NCBI GenBank assembly: GCA_019752375.1
Contig: JAIEMG010000310.1
Coordinates: 1 to 51,189, forward strand
Direction: 5' to 3'
DNA from: Gemmataceae bacterium
Lineage (GTDB): Bacteria; Planctomycetota; Planctomycetia; Gemmatales; Gemmataceae
Length of the DNA: 51,189 bases
Shown here: positions 28,601-36,872 of the stretch, in pieces
How the letters are laid out: every line of letters starts with the position of its first letter
Position numbering within the stretch: position 1 is the first letter of the stretch
Translations under genes and position numbers: made by a program
Notes under the pieces: generated by a model
Told to the model about the DNA's origin: nothing
Database searches by the model: none
Seen by the model: the letters and a program-made list of their open reading frames with translations, nothing else

Positions 28601-31015
28601 GACGATGACGCCGAGGCCGACTGGCTGACGCTCGACGTCCTTTACAAGACCGCCCAGCCCCAGGTGACGCTGACGACGGTGACCGCGGCGGACGGCCTGC
28701 CGATCCGCCTTAATCCCGACAAGGCGGACAAGCCAATCGTCGTCAGCTCGCCGCGTGTGCTGGTCCGCGGCGAAATCGAGGCGCTCGACAAAATCGCAGC
28801 CGCGGCCTGGGACGATGGCGCCAAACGCCATCCCCTGGCAGCCGGCAAGACCAAGCTCGCCATCGATCAGGAGGTAACGCTGACCAAGGCCGGGCAGCCG
28901 CGGAAATTTCGCTTCCTGGCCAGGACGGAATCGAGCGAGGAGACGGAGCGGGTTGTTGTCCTGGAGTATCAGCCCATCCTGCCGGAGCTGCGCGTGACCG
29001 CCCCCGTAAACGGACAACCGCTGTACGAGGGCGAACACAAGCGTCTGGTGGAACTCAAGGGCCTGTGGCAGTGGCCCGGGGACGCCCACGCCTGCACTGC
29101 AACAGTCCTGGTGAACGGCAAGGAGCAGGACAAACCCGCCGACGTCACGGCACGAGCTGCCTCCTTCGCCGCGATGGCCAACCTTCAGCCTGGCGAAAAC
29201 TGGGTTCAGGTAAGGATCAAGAACGCCTGGCGCGAGACGACGACTCCCAAGGTGCTGGTCAGCTATCGCCGGCCGCCCCGCATCACATCGCTGGCCGGAC
29301 CGAAGCTGGTTGAGAAGCCGTTCGTTGCCGTCGCCGCGCTGGTCGCATCGCCGAAATCGCTGCCGTTGACCCGCGTCCGGGTGCAAGGCAACGAGCTGGC
29401 AGCGGAGCTCTTGAAGCCGGAGGTGGTGGAGCAGGATGGCGACGCCACCATCTACCGGATCAGCATGCGCGAGCTGCCGCTCAAGCGGGGCAAGAACGTC
29501 ATCGAGCTCCTGGCCGGCAACGCGGACGGCTGGTCGCTCAAGCCGGCGGTGCTTGAAGTGGAGTACAAGTCCGCGGAGAAGGCGCCGCCGCGGGCCGACG
29601 CTGCGCTTATCAATCCAGGACAGGATGGCGTGGTCGAGGCGCCCGAATATGCCGTCGAATTTCGCGTTCGTTCAACCAGCCCGCTGACCAAGGTAGAAGT
29701 GGAACGCAACGGCATGAAGGTCGCCGAGGCGGCCGGCCTTGCCGATTTGAAGAAGAACTCCGACGGGATCTTCGAGTTGAAGCAGACGCGCAAGGTGGCG
29801 CTGGAGCCCGGCCCGAACTCGCTCAAGATCATCGCCCACAACGCCGGAGGCGAAGCAGTGTCGCAGGCCGTGGTGCTGACCTATCAGTTCGAGCCCGTGC
29901 GCGTCGTCATCGACCACATCCAGGCCGAGGGCAAGGACGTGGCGCCGGCCTTGGTGGTGGGCGACGGCAAGCTGGTCTTTCCGAGCGTGGCGCAGGATCG
30001 CGTCTGGCTCCACGGCCACGTGGAGTGGGGGCCGTCCGGCGATGCACCGATGGCGAAGGTGGCGCAGGTGCGCGTCAGTCTCAACGGCTGCCAGCAATTG
30101 CCGGTGGCCCTGGAGCCGCGCGTCGGCGACGGGCGCATGCGAAAATTCAAGACCGAGTTGCGCCTGTCGCGCGCCCAGGGCAATCATGCGACGGTCAAGG
30201 TGCCGGGCGTGATGCAGGAGGAGGGCAGTCGGCACCAGTGCTTGCTCGACACCAGCGCCGAATCGGTGAAGACGGAACCGCGTCGCCAGGTCCACCTGCT
30301 GATCGTCGATACGTCGGCATCCGACGAGCAAAAGGCCCGCGCTCAGGTGCTGGACGCGTTGCAAGCCACCGTGGCCGGCGAGAACCGATTCACCAAGCCG
30401 GGGTTTGCCGATGGCGGCCGGCTCTACGGTCCCCTGGTGGGCGCGGAGGTCACGCCGGAGCGGGTCTTCGTGCAGTTGCTGAGCATCAAGCGCAACCTGC
30501 GCCTGCGTGCGGCCGCCGGCGCCGTTAATGACGTCGTGTTCGTCTATTTCCGCGGCGGCGAGGCGGTCGAGATGCAGGGCCATTTCCTGCAAACACGCGT
30601 GCGCCGGGCCGATCCGGAGCTGCGCTGGTCCGGCATTCCCTGCGAATCGCTGACGCGGTTCTGCACGGACAACCTCGGCACGCAGATCGTCTTGCTCGAC
30701 GTGACGCGCGACGCACCGTCGCCGAGCGGTTCGGTACAAGACCGCGTGATCCGCTGGCCGGAAGACCCCAGCGTTGCCGTCTGGCGTTACGCCTGGGTCG
30801 GCAGCGCCCTGGAGCAAACGGACGGCGCCCGTCTGCTGACGAACTGGGGCACCGCCCTGGGCCAGGCCAAGAGCCTGGGCGAGGTGGCCCGGCTGGTGGA
30901 AGGCAAGTTCGTACGCGGCCCGCTCCCCTGGCCGTCGCAGAGTTACCCCGGCAAGCTGACGGGGGTGCAACACCTGCCGCCGAGCATGGAAGCCGTGCCA
31001 GTCGGCAAGCCGTGA
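25604..31015 (+). CDS. Giant secreted WD40/Ig-like protein with degenerate caspase-like domain
   Basis: An 1803-residue protein. The signal peptide is GTLLALIVGIGAVTRA. WD40-type repeats fill about residues 30-620 (for example HALAFSANGRLLASTAADQT). A PDZ-like segment follows (IRNAGCVEGDAVEGLVDAK), then the block WLGWSPVGPYDASDRDAERL typical of WD40-caspase proteins. About 700 residues of Ig-like beta repeats come next (LEPGLNQIKVLAHNRD, LQPGENWVQVRIKNAW, LEPGPNSLKIIAHNAG). From about 1560 a caspase fold is suggested by VHLLIVDTSASDEQKA, DVVFVYFRGGEAV and QIVLLDVTRD. The expected catalytic His (usually GHG) reads GGE and the expected Cys (usually DxC) is Thr, so protease activity is unlikely. 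The start ATG 25604 fits the signal peptide. Confidence 0.8.
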   Translation: MSRHVSGTLLALIVGIGAVTRADDPAPAGLDREPVLRVNAGGPTAYVTSLAFRDDQTLYAGGLDKLLHVWALNKDKQFVPGNNGFRVPIGPGIDGAINAAAVSPDGTYIALGGRGLMRGVAGFRHSGIWVPTLRAVSAPMWQDQGTIHVFDTRTGNVQLLRGHRGQVSALAFAPARKGKPPLLVSAAREYQEPKFTGVVRLWDVSKGTEVDQVADLPDLTASDRVRWARLAVEHTGDGVKQVRVALGWDDGSFRLWNVDRADDRVVTKLDGDFNSTVAFLTEADRVLTGSVRAGKGVLTRWNAAGGKCVELDSPVALAGGGRPRDLALFASRTGGEPDRVAVVVEAAGDTKDTSNYTLAILDLATFKPVRPAVKLWPGPVLLMPSLAISPGSRFLAVAGNREHTVAVFAIGDLLGKKEEVEPKQLRGVGAMFGSVAFVDSAKSTGILLSKDRPKAPGQPRRDPQEGDLIFDLGRRSLTSDVAGWERAKVPAAGWSVTASFKAEKDERPRVRLAIWDGDQKTATVELRPGQFVTDYQLLPPRAALPVPLLAVAYVELGRPMLTVYHGKTAEPLRQFTGHAQTIHALAFSANGRLLASTAADQTVCVWSLDGLERVVNRMGTLPGLAVAEQKGGLVLAEIDPASLSPANAAAIRNAGCVEGDAVEGLVDAKAKLVPVATGVEFYNRIGAVKPGDPVTLRIRKRDVPLRVGQGADEHKPLFSLFVARDGKAWRWLGWSPVGPYDASDRDAERLLGWHKNTGDPKKPVSYALANEYREVNYKPDILRYLAAQGSTGQAIEEWKKDHPEKLREPQMTLWIKELGLQPPLDARGRLLVGKPQVTVQLAVNDLPSDRIKGVRWQRSATESGAFELSPDMEWTADLSKLPWKRGEYKVRVILQTLGQEGADYPRELVLQYQPARPAVRATGEQPRVVDKADYRVQAEVAPGDGQVVRVSVAHRHKDKDLLNDKPSEAKELTKIDRTLKLEPGLNQIKVLAHNRDAMPDDDAEADWLTLDVLYKTAQPQVTLTTVTAADGLPIRLNPDKADKPIVVSSPRVLVRGEIEALDKIAAAAWDDGAKRHPLAAGKTKLAIDQEVTLTKAGQPRKFRFLARTESSEETERVVVLEYQPILPELRVTAPVNGQPLYEGEHKRLVELKGLWQWPGDAHACTATVLVNGKEQDKPADVTARAASFAAMANLQPGENWVQVRIKNAWRETTTPKVLVSYRRPPRITSLAGPKLVEKPFVAVAALVASPKSLPLTRVRVQGNELAAELLKPEVVEQDGDATIYRISMRELPLKRGKNVIELLAGNADGWSLKPAVLEVEYKSAEKAPPRADAALINPGQDGVVEAPEYAVEFRVRSTSPLTKVEVERNGMKVAEAAGLADLKKNSDGIFELKQTRKVALEPGPNSLKIIAHNAGGEAVSQAVVLTYQFEPVRVVIDHIQAEGKDVAPALVVGDGKLVFPSVAQDRVWLHGHVEWGPSGDAPMAKVAQVRVSLNGCQQLPVALEPRVGDGRMRKFKTELRLSRAQGNHATVKVPGVMQEEGSRHQCLLDTSAESVKTEPRRQVHLLIVDTSASDEQKARAQVLDALQATVAGENRFTKPGFADGGRLYGPLVGAEVTPERVFVQLLSIKRNLRLRAAAGAVNDVVFVYFRGGEAVEMQGHFLQTRVRRADPELRWSGIPCESLTRFCTDNLGTQIVLLDVTRDAPSPSGSVQDRVIRWPEDPSVAVWRYAWVGSALEQTDGARLLTNWGTALGQAKSLGEVARLVEGKFVRGPLPWPSQSYPGKLTGVQHLPPSMEAVPVGKP

Positions 31016-31105
31016 TCTCTGGGGCGCACGATGGCGCCCCCGGCAATCCCACTGCGACAACGACCGGCCCCGTTGAAGAGCAAAATGGGCTGTCGTACCA
31101 ACGGA

Positions 31106-31474
31106 TCACACGCTCTTTGGCTGGAGCAAGGCCTGGAGCCGGGACAGGGTCTCGCGGGAGCCCAATGCCGCCTTGCCGAAACCGGGGGCCGCGCCGCGCC
31201 GGACCGCCTCGGCTTGCGCGTCCGCATGGTTGCTCACCAGCATCACGGGCGGACCGCCCTGGGCCGCCAAATCGCCGAGCAACTCGGTCCCGGAGGAACC
31301 GTCGCGATCGAGCACGCGGTTGACCAGGACCAAGGCAAAGGGCTGCTGGCTGAGGCACTGCTTCGCTTCCTCCGCGCTGGCCGCCGCAATGACTTCCGCT
31401 CCAAAGTGTTGCTCGAACAGCCGGCGAATCGCCTGGTGGTCGGCAGCGCACTGGCCCACGCTGAGCACTTTCAT
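31106..31474 (-). CDS. Degenerate response-regulator receiver protein
   Basis: A 122-residue stand-alone receiver-like domain. Secondary-structure pattern and PPVMLVSNHADAQAEAVRRG fit the CheY fold. The phosphoacceptor position reads N52 in ALVLVNRVLD instead of Asp, and the N-terminal acidic pair is missing (VGQCAADHQ). The switch Ser and a downstream Lys (GFGKAAL) remain. It is probably not phosphorylated in the usual way and may act as a phosphorylation-independent partner. ATG 31474 has gggag about 9 nt upstream. It lies 86 nt downstream of the large hybrid kinase on the same strand and is the last gene of the block. Confidence 0.75.
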   Translation of the reverse strand: MKVLSVGQCAADHQAIRRLFEQHFGAEVIAAASAEEAKQCLSQQPFALVLVNRVLDRDGSSGTELLGDLAAQGGPPVMLVSNHADAQAEAVRRGAAPGFGKAALGSRETLSRLQALLQPKSV

Positions 31475-31560
31475 GGCTTTTCTCCCTGGGATCGCAGAAG
31501 GCAAGAAGGGTTTCAGCACGTTCCGTGCCGCACCTCGAACCGCGGGACTGCGTGGGTTGT

Positions 31561-34500
31561 TCACTGGGGCGGGCGAATCGTCGCCAGCAACCGTTGCACC
31601 GCATCGGGCTCCACGGGCTTGACCAGATGAGCGTCGAACCCGGCTTCGGTGGAGAGTCGCCGGTCGTCTTCTTGGCCCCAACCCGTTTGGGCGATCAGGA
31701 CGACCCCGTGCAAATCGGGCATCCGGCGTATCCGGCGAGCTACTTCATAGCCGTCCATCCCCGGCATCCCGATGTCGAGTAGTACCACATCCGGTCGCCG
31801 TTCTCCCACGGCGTCGAGTGCTGCCTGCCCATCGTGGACCACTTGCACATCATCGCCGAGCATCCGCAACAGCATGCCTAAACTATCCGCCGAATCCTTG
31901 TTGTCATCGACCACGAGAATGCGAATCGGCGGCCTTTGGCGGGCGGAAGGTCGGTCCGCAGGTACCGTGGGGGTAACAACGACTTGCACCGAGGCCAGCG
32001 GCAGCCGCACGGTGAAGTAACTGCCTCGCCCGGCCCCTTCGCTGCAGGCCTCGACCGTCCCGTCGTGCATCTCGACCAGGCGTTTGACCAGCGTGAGGCC
32101 GATCCCCAGCCCGCCCTGGGAGCGCTCCACCGTGCGGTCTACTTGGGTGAACATGTCGAAGATGCGGGGGAGCATGTCCTTGGGGATGCCTGCGCCGGTG
32201 TCACGGACCTCGATGTGGACCATCCCCGCTTCGACCCGGGCGGTTAGTGTGATAGTTCCGCCCTGTGGTGTGTAGCGGGCGCTGTTGTTGAGGAGGTTTG
32301 ACAGCACTTGCGCCAGTCGAGTCAAGTCGCCATCCAGCCAAACCGCATGAGACGGCAGGATGACGTTGAAGCGGTGCCTGGCGGCTTCGAGGAGGGGCCG
32401 GCTGGCTTCGACGGCATTGTTGACAACGACAGCCAGTTCGACACGTTCCCTGCGGAGTTCGATCTTCCCTCGGGTAATGCGGCTCACGTCCAACAGGTCG
32501 TCCACCAGTCGGACCAAGTGCTGGAACTGGCGGTCGATCATGTCGTGCGCCTGCTCCGCCGCGCGGCGGTCGCTGCCCGTCATGCGGAGTATTTGCAGGC
32601 CATTGCGGATCGGGGCGAGGGGGTTCCGCAGTTCGTGGGCCAACGTCGCCAGAAACTCGTCCTTCTTGCGGTCGGCTTCCTGCAACTTTTCAGCGAGCGT
32701 GCGGAACCGAGCCTCAGCTTCCCGCAGGGCATCCTCCGCCCGCTTGCGGTCGGTAACGTCGAGCATCGTCCCCAGGGAGCGCACCGCCCGCCGTTGGCCG
32801 TTGGCCCCCTCGAAGAACGTCTTGCCCTGCGCCAGAACCCAGGCCACCGATCCGTCCGGCCGCACCACCCGATGCTCCATGTGGAACTGGCCGGGGCCGG
32901 CCGGATCGAGCGAACCTTCGGCCATTGCCTTGGCCCGATCCCGGTCCTCGGGGTGGACGGCAGCAAGCACCACTTCCGGGGGCACAGCGGCGTCGGCGGG
33001 CAAACCCCAGATCGCCTTGCAGCCGGCAGACCACTCCTGCTGCCGGGTTTCCGGCCGGTAGTCGAAGATGCCCAGGCCGGTGGCTTCCACCGCCAACCGC
33101 AGCCGCTCCTCGCTCTGCCGCAAGGCTGCCTCCACCTGGCGGCGCTCAATGGCAATGCCGGCCAGATGGGTCGCCGTGTCGAGCAATTGCCAGTTGGCGG
33201 GTGCCGGGTCGCCCACTTGCCGCCGGTAGATGGCGAAAGTCCCCAACACCCTGCTTCTCGCAGCGACAATCGGTACCGAAAGGCAAGACCGCAGGCCGTG
33301 AGCCGACGCCAGTTCCCGCCACTGCGCCGACCAGCGGCCATCGGATATAATGTCTGGGACGGCGACCAACTCGGCGCGGTCCATCGCCATGCCACAAGGC
33401 CCGAGATAAGGCGGCTCAATCGCTCGGCCGTCGAGGGCCTGCATGTACCCAACGGGCAGGCTTGGTCCCATCCCCTGCTGAATACGCCTACCCGCTTCGT
33501 CCAGCACGAGGACGGAACAAAGCAGGCCGGGTTCCTGGGCTTCGATCATCCGGCACAACGTCGCCAGCACGTCGGCCAGCGGGGCGTCGGTCGCCAGCAT
33601 CTCCAGCACGTGCTTCTGGCCGGACAACAGCAACTCGGCCTGCTGCCGGTCGGTGATGTCCATGACGACGCCGGACAGCCGGGTGGTTTTGCCCTGTTCA
33701 TCGCCAACGGCCTGGCCGCGTTCCTCTAGCCAAATGACCGCCCCATTATCCTGCCGGACCATGCGGTATTGGCTCAGGTAACTCGCACACGCTTCGACCG
33801 CCCGCGTTACCTTCGCCCGGTGCGGTTCCACATCGTCGGGGTGGAGCAGGCCGAACCCTTGCACGCTGGACTGAATGGTCGAGCCGGGCAGCAGGCCGAA
33901 CACGTCGGCAGCGCTGTCCGACACGACGACCCGATCTTCCGCCGGGTGCCAGTGCCACGCCACCATGCGGGCGGCGGTGAGGGCCATCCGCAGCCGTTCC
34001 TCCGAGGCCCGCAGCGCTCCGGCGGACTCCCGCCGAAGCCTGGCAATCTCCAGGTGCGCCCCGACACGGGCCAGCAACTCCCGGGCGCTGAACGGCTTGA
34101 CCAAGTAGTCGTCGGCCCCGGCCTCCATGCCCTCCACCCGGCTCTCCTCCCCGGCACGGGCCGACAGCAGGATGATGGGCAAGCCGCTCGTCACGGGGAC
34201 GGCTCGGAGTTCTTTCAGCAGGTTGAAGCCGTCCAGCCGGGGCATCATCACATCGGTGAGCACGAGGTCCGGAGGGCGCTCTCGTGCCACTGTCAAAGCC
34301 GCCTCGCCGTCCGGCACGGCCTCGACGTGGTAGCGCTCGGCCAGGAGCCGGGCGATGTATTGCCGCATGTCGGCGTTATCGTCGGCGACCAGGATGCGGG
34401 GCCGGTCGTCACCCTCCTCCCGCGCCGCTTCGAGGTAGGAAACCGGCAATCCATCGTAATGGCTCGGCAGTCCTCTCCCGTCCCCAATGGAAGCATCGCT

Positions 34501-36345
34501 TTCGTCCGGCAGCCAGCGTAGAGCTTCCTCGACGTAGGGGCTGGCCCCCGTCAGGGTGGATGCGAGGCTGCGGTCTTCCCCGATCCGGTCGGCCGGCAAG
34601 TGGGCCGACCCCAGCGGCACGGTGACGGTGAACGTCGTTCCTTTTTCGAGGGCGCTCTGGGCGCTCACGGAACCGCCGTGCAGTTTCACCAACTCCTGCA
34701 CCAGTGCCAGGCCGATGCCGCTGCCCTCGTGGGTGCGGCCCCGAGCGTTCTCGATGCGGTGGAAGCGGTCGAACAGCCGGGGCATCTCCTCGGCGGGGAT
34801 GCCCGTGCCGGTGTCTTGCACCCACAGTTCGACATGCTTGCCGGCGTGTCGCAGGGAGACGACGATCTCGCCCTCGAAAGTGAATTTGAAGGCGTTAGAC
34901 AGCAGGTTGAGGACGACCTTCTCCCACATGTTCCGGTCCACATAGACCGGCTCCCGTAGGGGCGGGCAATCCACCACCAGGCGCAGTCCGGCCCGCTCGA
35001 CGGCGGCACGGAACACACTGGCGAGTTCGGCGGTGAAGGCGGCGAGGTCGGTCGGCTGGTACACGGCCCGCACTCGCCCGGCCTCGATGCGGGAGAAGTC
35101 CAAGAGCGTGTTCACCAGCCGAAGTAGCCGCAAGCCGTTGCGGTTGACGACTTCCAGTTGCCCCTTGTCGGCGGGGGACAGGTCGGTATGACCGCGGGCC
35201 AAGAGGTCTTCCACCGGGCCGAGCATGAGGGTCAGCGGCGTGCGGAACTCGTGGCTGACGTTGGAGAAGAAGGTGGTCTTGGCCCGGTCGAGTTCAGCCA
35301 GCGCCTCCGCGCGCTTTTTCTCTTCCTCGTAGGCCCGTGCGTTGGCGACGGCGCTGGCAACCTGGGAGGCAGCGAGTTCCAAGAAACCCCGGTAAGCGTC
35401 GTCCAGGCGCAACCGGGCGCTGACTCCCGCGATGAAGAACCCGGCCAACTCGTGGGCCTTGTTGGACCGAATGGGCAGGACGACGGCGGTATTCGGCGGA
35501 TCGGACCAGGGACCGGGGGGAACGACCGCAAAACGGTCGCCAAGATCGGCAACGAATTGGAGTGCTTCCTCTCGTTTCGCCTTCGCCAGCGGCCATCCCG
35601 AACCGTCCGCTCCCTCCAGTTCAACCAAAGGCGGGCTGATTGCTTCGCCGCTTGGCACCCCGGCGACACCGGCCAACCGTGCGTGCTTGCCGTGGGCGTC
35701 GGTGAGGTAAAGCAGGGCGAAGGGAATGTCCTTGTCGTGCAGCGCCAGCGCCTCGGCGGCGACGGCGCACGCCTCCTCCGCTTTCTTCGCCTCGGCAGGC
35801 CGAGTTCCCAGGTCACGCAGCGCCACCATGCGGCGCTCGCCAATGACCTTTCCGGTGATCTCGTGGACCGTGCCGAGGACGCCGCCGATGCCGCCGGGGG
35901 CGGTGTCGTCCGGCACCGGGCTGTAGGCGATGGTGAAGTGCGTTTCCTCCACGAAGCCGTGCCGGTTGATTTCGAGGAAGATGTCCTCCATCCACGTCGC
36001 CGGCCCGCCCTGAAACGGCGTGTCGATGAGCGGACCGATGATGTGCCAAATCTCGGGCCAGCACTCCCCGGCCGGCTGGCCCATCGACCGGGGGTGTTTC
36101 GCACCGGGGATCGGGCGGTAGGCGTCGTTGTAGAGTTGGACGTACCGTGGCCCCCACCAGAGTAACATCGGGAAGCGGTTGGCGAGCAGCATGCGCACCA
36201 TCATTTGCAGCGCCGGGGACCACGACTCGACCGGGCCGATGGCGGTTTTCGACCAATCCAGAGAACGCATCAGAGCGCCCATTTCACCGCCGCCCGTCAA
36301 GCAGGCAGCGGCGTCGTTTTGGTGCGCTTCCTTGACATCGACCAC
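31561..36345 (-). CDS. Double-core hybrid sensor histidine kinase
   Basis: About 1594 residues, cytoplasmic, with two full kinase units in one chain. Order: PAS-like (MLLWWGPRYVQLYNDAYRP), GAF, HisKA (FFSNVSHEFRTPLTLML), HATPase (NLLSNAFKFTFEG, DTGTGIPAEE, GSGIGLALV), REC1 (ILVADDNADM, LVLTDVMMPRLDG), PAS, GAF, PAS, second HisKA ([16 protein letters not shown]), second HATPase ([21 protein letters not shown]) and REC2 ([12 protein letters not shown]). Both His boxes and both receiver Asps are present. I prefer GTG 36345, which follows aaggagg; a GTG at 36399 extends the frame. The start lies just past the receiver fragment at 36404, so it was originally the gene after the ethylene-receptor-like kinase. 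Confidence 0.88.
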   Translation of the reverse strand: MVDVKEAHQNDAAACLTGGGEMGALMRSLDWSKTAIGPVESWSPALQMMVRMLLANRFPMLLWWGPRYVQLYNDAYRPIPGAKHPRSMGQPAGECWPEIWHIIGPLIDTPFQGGPATWMEDIFLEINRHGFVEETHFTIAYSPVPDDTAPGGIGGVLGTVHEITGKVIGERRMVALRDLGTRPAEAKKAEEACAVAAEALALHDKDIPFALLYLTDAHGKHARLAGVAGVPSGEAISPPLVELEGADGSGWPLAKAKREEALQFVADLGDRFAVVPPGPWSDPPNTAVVLPIRSNKAHELAGFFIAGVSARLRLDDAYRGFLELAASQVASAVANARAYEEEKKRAEALAELDRAKTTFFSNVSHEFRTPLTLMLGPVEDLLARGHTDLSPADKGQLEVVNRNGLRLLRLVNTLLDFSRIEAGRVRAVYQPTDLAAFTAELASVFRAAVERAGLRLVVDCPPLREPVYVDRNMWEKVVLNLLSNAFKFTFEGEIVVSLRHAGKHVELWVQDTGTGIPAEEMPRLFDRFHRIENARGRTHEGSGIGLALVQELVKLHGGSVSAQSALEKGTTFTVTVPLGSAHLPADRIGEDRSLASTLTGASPYVEEALRWLPDESDASIGDGRGLPSHYDGLPVSYLEAAREEGDDRPRILVADDNADMRQYIARLLAERYHVEAVPDGEAALTVARERPPDLVLTDVMMPRLDGFNLLKELRAVPVTSGLPIILLSARAGEESRVEGMEAGADDYLVKPFSARELLARVGAHLEIARLRRESAGALRASEERLRMALTAARMVAWHWHPAEDRVVVSDSAADVFGLLPGSTIQSSVQGFGLLHPDDVEPHRAKVTRAVEACASYLSQYRMVRQDNGAVIWLEERGQAVGDEQGKTTRLSGVVMDITDRQQAELLLSGQKHVLEMLATDAPLADVLATLCRMIEAQEPGLLCSVLVLDEAGRRIQQGMGPSLPVGYMQALDGRAIEPPYLGPCGMAMDRAELVAVPDIISDGRWSAQWRELASAHGLRSCLSVPIVAARSRVLGTFAIYRRQVGDPAPANWQLLDTATHLAGIAIERRQVEAALRQSEERLRLAVEATGLGIFDYRPETRQQEWSAGCKAIWGLPADAAVPPEVVLAAVHPEDRDRAKAMAEGSLDPAGPGQFHMEHRVVRPDGSVAWVLAQGKTFFEGANGQRRAVRSLGTMLDVTDRKRAEDALREAEARFRTLAEKLQEADRKKDEFLATLAHELRNPLAPIRNGLQILRMTGSDRRAAEQAHDMIDRQFQHLVRLVDDLLDVSRITRGKIELRRERVELAVVVNNAVEASRPLLEAARHRFNVILPSHAVWLDGDLTRLAQVLSNLLNNSARYTPQGGTITLTARVEAGMVHIEVRDTGAGIPKDMLPRIFDMFTQVDRTVERSQGGLGIGLTLVKRLVEMHDGTVEACSEGAGRGSYFTVRLPLASVQVVVTPTVPADRPSARQRPPIRILVVDDNKDSADSLGMLLRMLGDDVQVVHDGQAALDAVGERRPDVVLLDIGMPGMDGYEVARRIRRMPDLHGVVLIAQTGWGQEDDRRLSTEAGFDAHLVKPVEPDAVQRLLATIRPPQ

Positions 36346-36403
36346 ATCGCCCTCCTTCCGAGGACCAAGCCAAGGGGCGTCCTTCTCTCTGCCCCTCACG
36401 TTC

Positions 36404-36823
36404 TCAACCCATGCGCTTGCGCCTGGTCAGGTCCCGCAGCAGTTGTTGCACTTCGTCCAGTGCCACGGGTTTCACCAGATGGCAGTCGAAACCAGCCTCC
36501 TCTGACTTGCGCCGGTCTTCTTCCTGGCCCCAACCCGTCTGCGCCGCCAGGACGACGTGCGGTAATTCGGGCATCTGGCGCATCCGGCGGGCCACTTCAT
36601 AGCCGTCGATGCCCGGCATCCCAATGTCGAGCAGCACCACATCGGGCCGAAACGCCCTGGCGATCTCCAAAGCGCTGGGACCGTCAAAGGCGACCCGCAC
36701 TTCGTTGTCAGAGTCTATCTGCAAAAAAACGCTTGAAACTAGGGGTATCCTGGAATTGCGATCACGCCTGAATCGCGTTTTCTGCTGGATATTTCGGCGA
36801 TCATCCGGTTTCAGGCCCCGCAT
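36404..36823 (-). pseudogene. Receiver-domain fragment cut off by a MITE
   Basis: A 139-residue frame. The first 36 residues (from MRGLKPDDRRNIQQK) are encoded by the inserted element. From DNEVRVAFDGPSALE onward it is the C-terminal three quarters of a receiver, with phosphoacceptor in [13 protein letters not shown] and the tail AAQTGWGQEEDRRKSEEAG shared with the neighbouring kinases. The receiver's first strand and acidic pair lie upstream in 36827-39364, in the same frame. As it stands the fragment cannot fold as a normal receiver. Its ATG comes one codon after the upstream TGA, so reinitiation could express it. Confidence 0.85.
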
Positions 36824-36872
36824 GAATCACCAAGGCCCCCTAATTTCATGGGAAAACTCTCCGGATAGACTC
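36711..36872. mobile_element. 162-bp MITE-like insertion in a hybrid-kinase receiver
   Basis: Ends gagtctatc (36711-36719) and gatagactc (36864-36872) are perfect inverted repeats. Similarity extends inward about 43 bp, including a shared ttgaaactagggg / atgaaattagggg block. Both sides carry tca (36708-36710 and 36873-36875), a 3-bp target duplication of the TNA form used by some IS5-type elements. No transposase is encoded. Removing 165 bp rejoins the receiver as LLRLTDNEVRVAFDG. Confidence 0.88.

Noticed and set aside
25604-31015. Active metacaspase
   Set aside because: Neither the catalytic His nor the catalytic Cys is present at the expected positions.
31021-31040. Terminator after the WD40/caspase-like gene (ggggcgc hairpin)
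   Set aside because: The short stem lacks a T-tract; evidence is too weak to annotate.
36404-36823. Independent single-domain response regulator
   Set aside because: Its first 36 residues come from the inserted element and it lacks the first receiver strand and acidic pair, which are upstream in the same frame.
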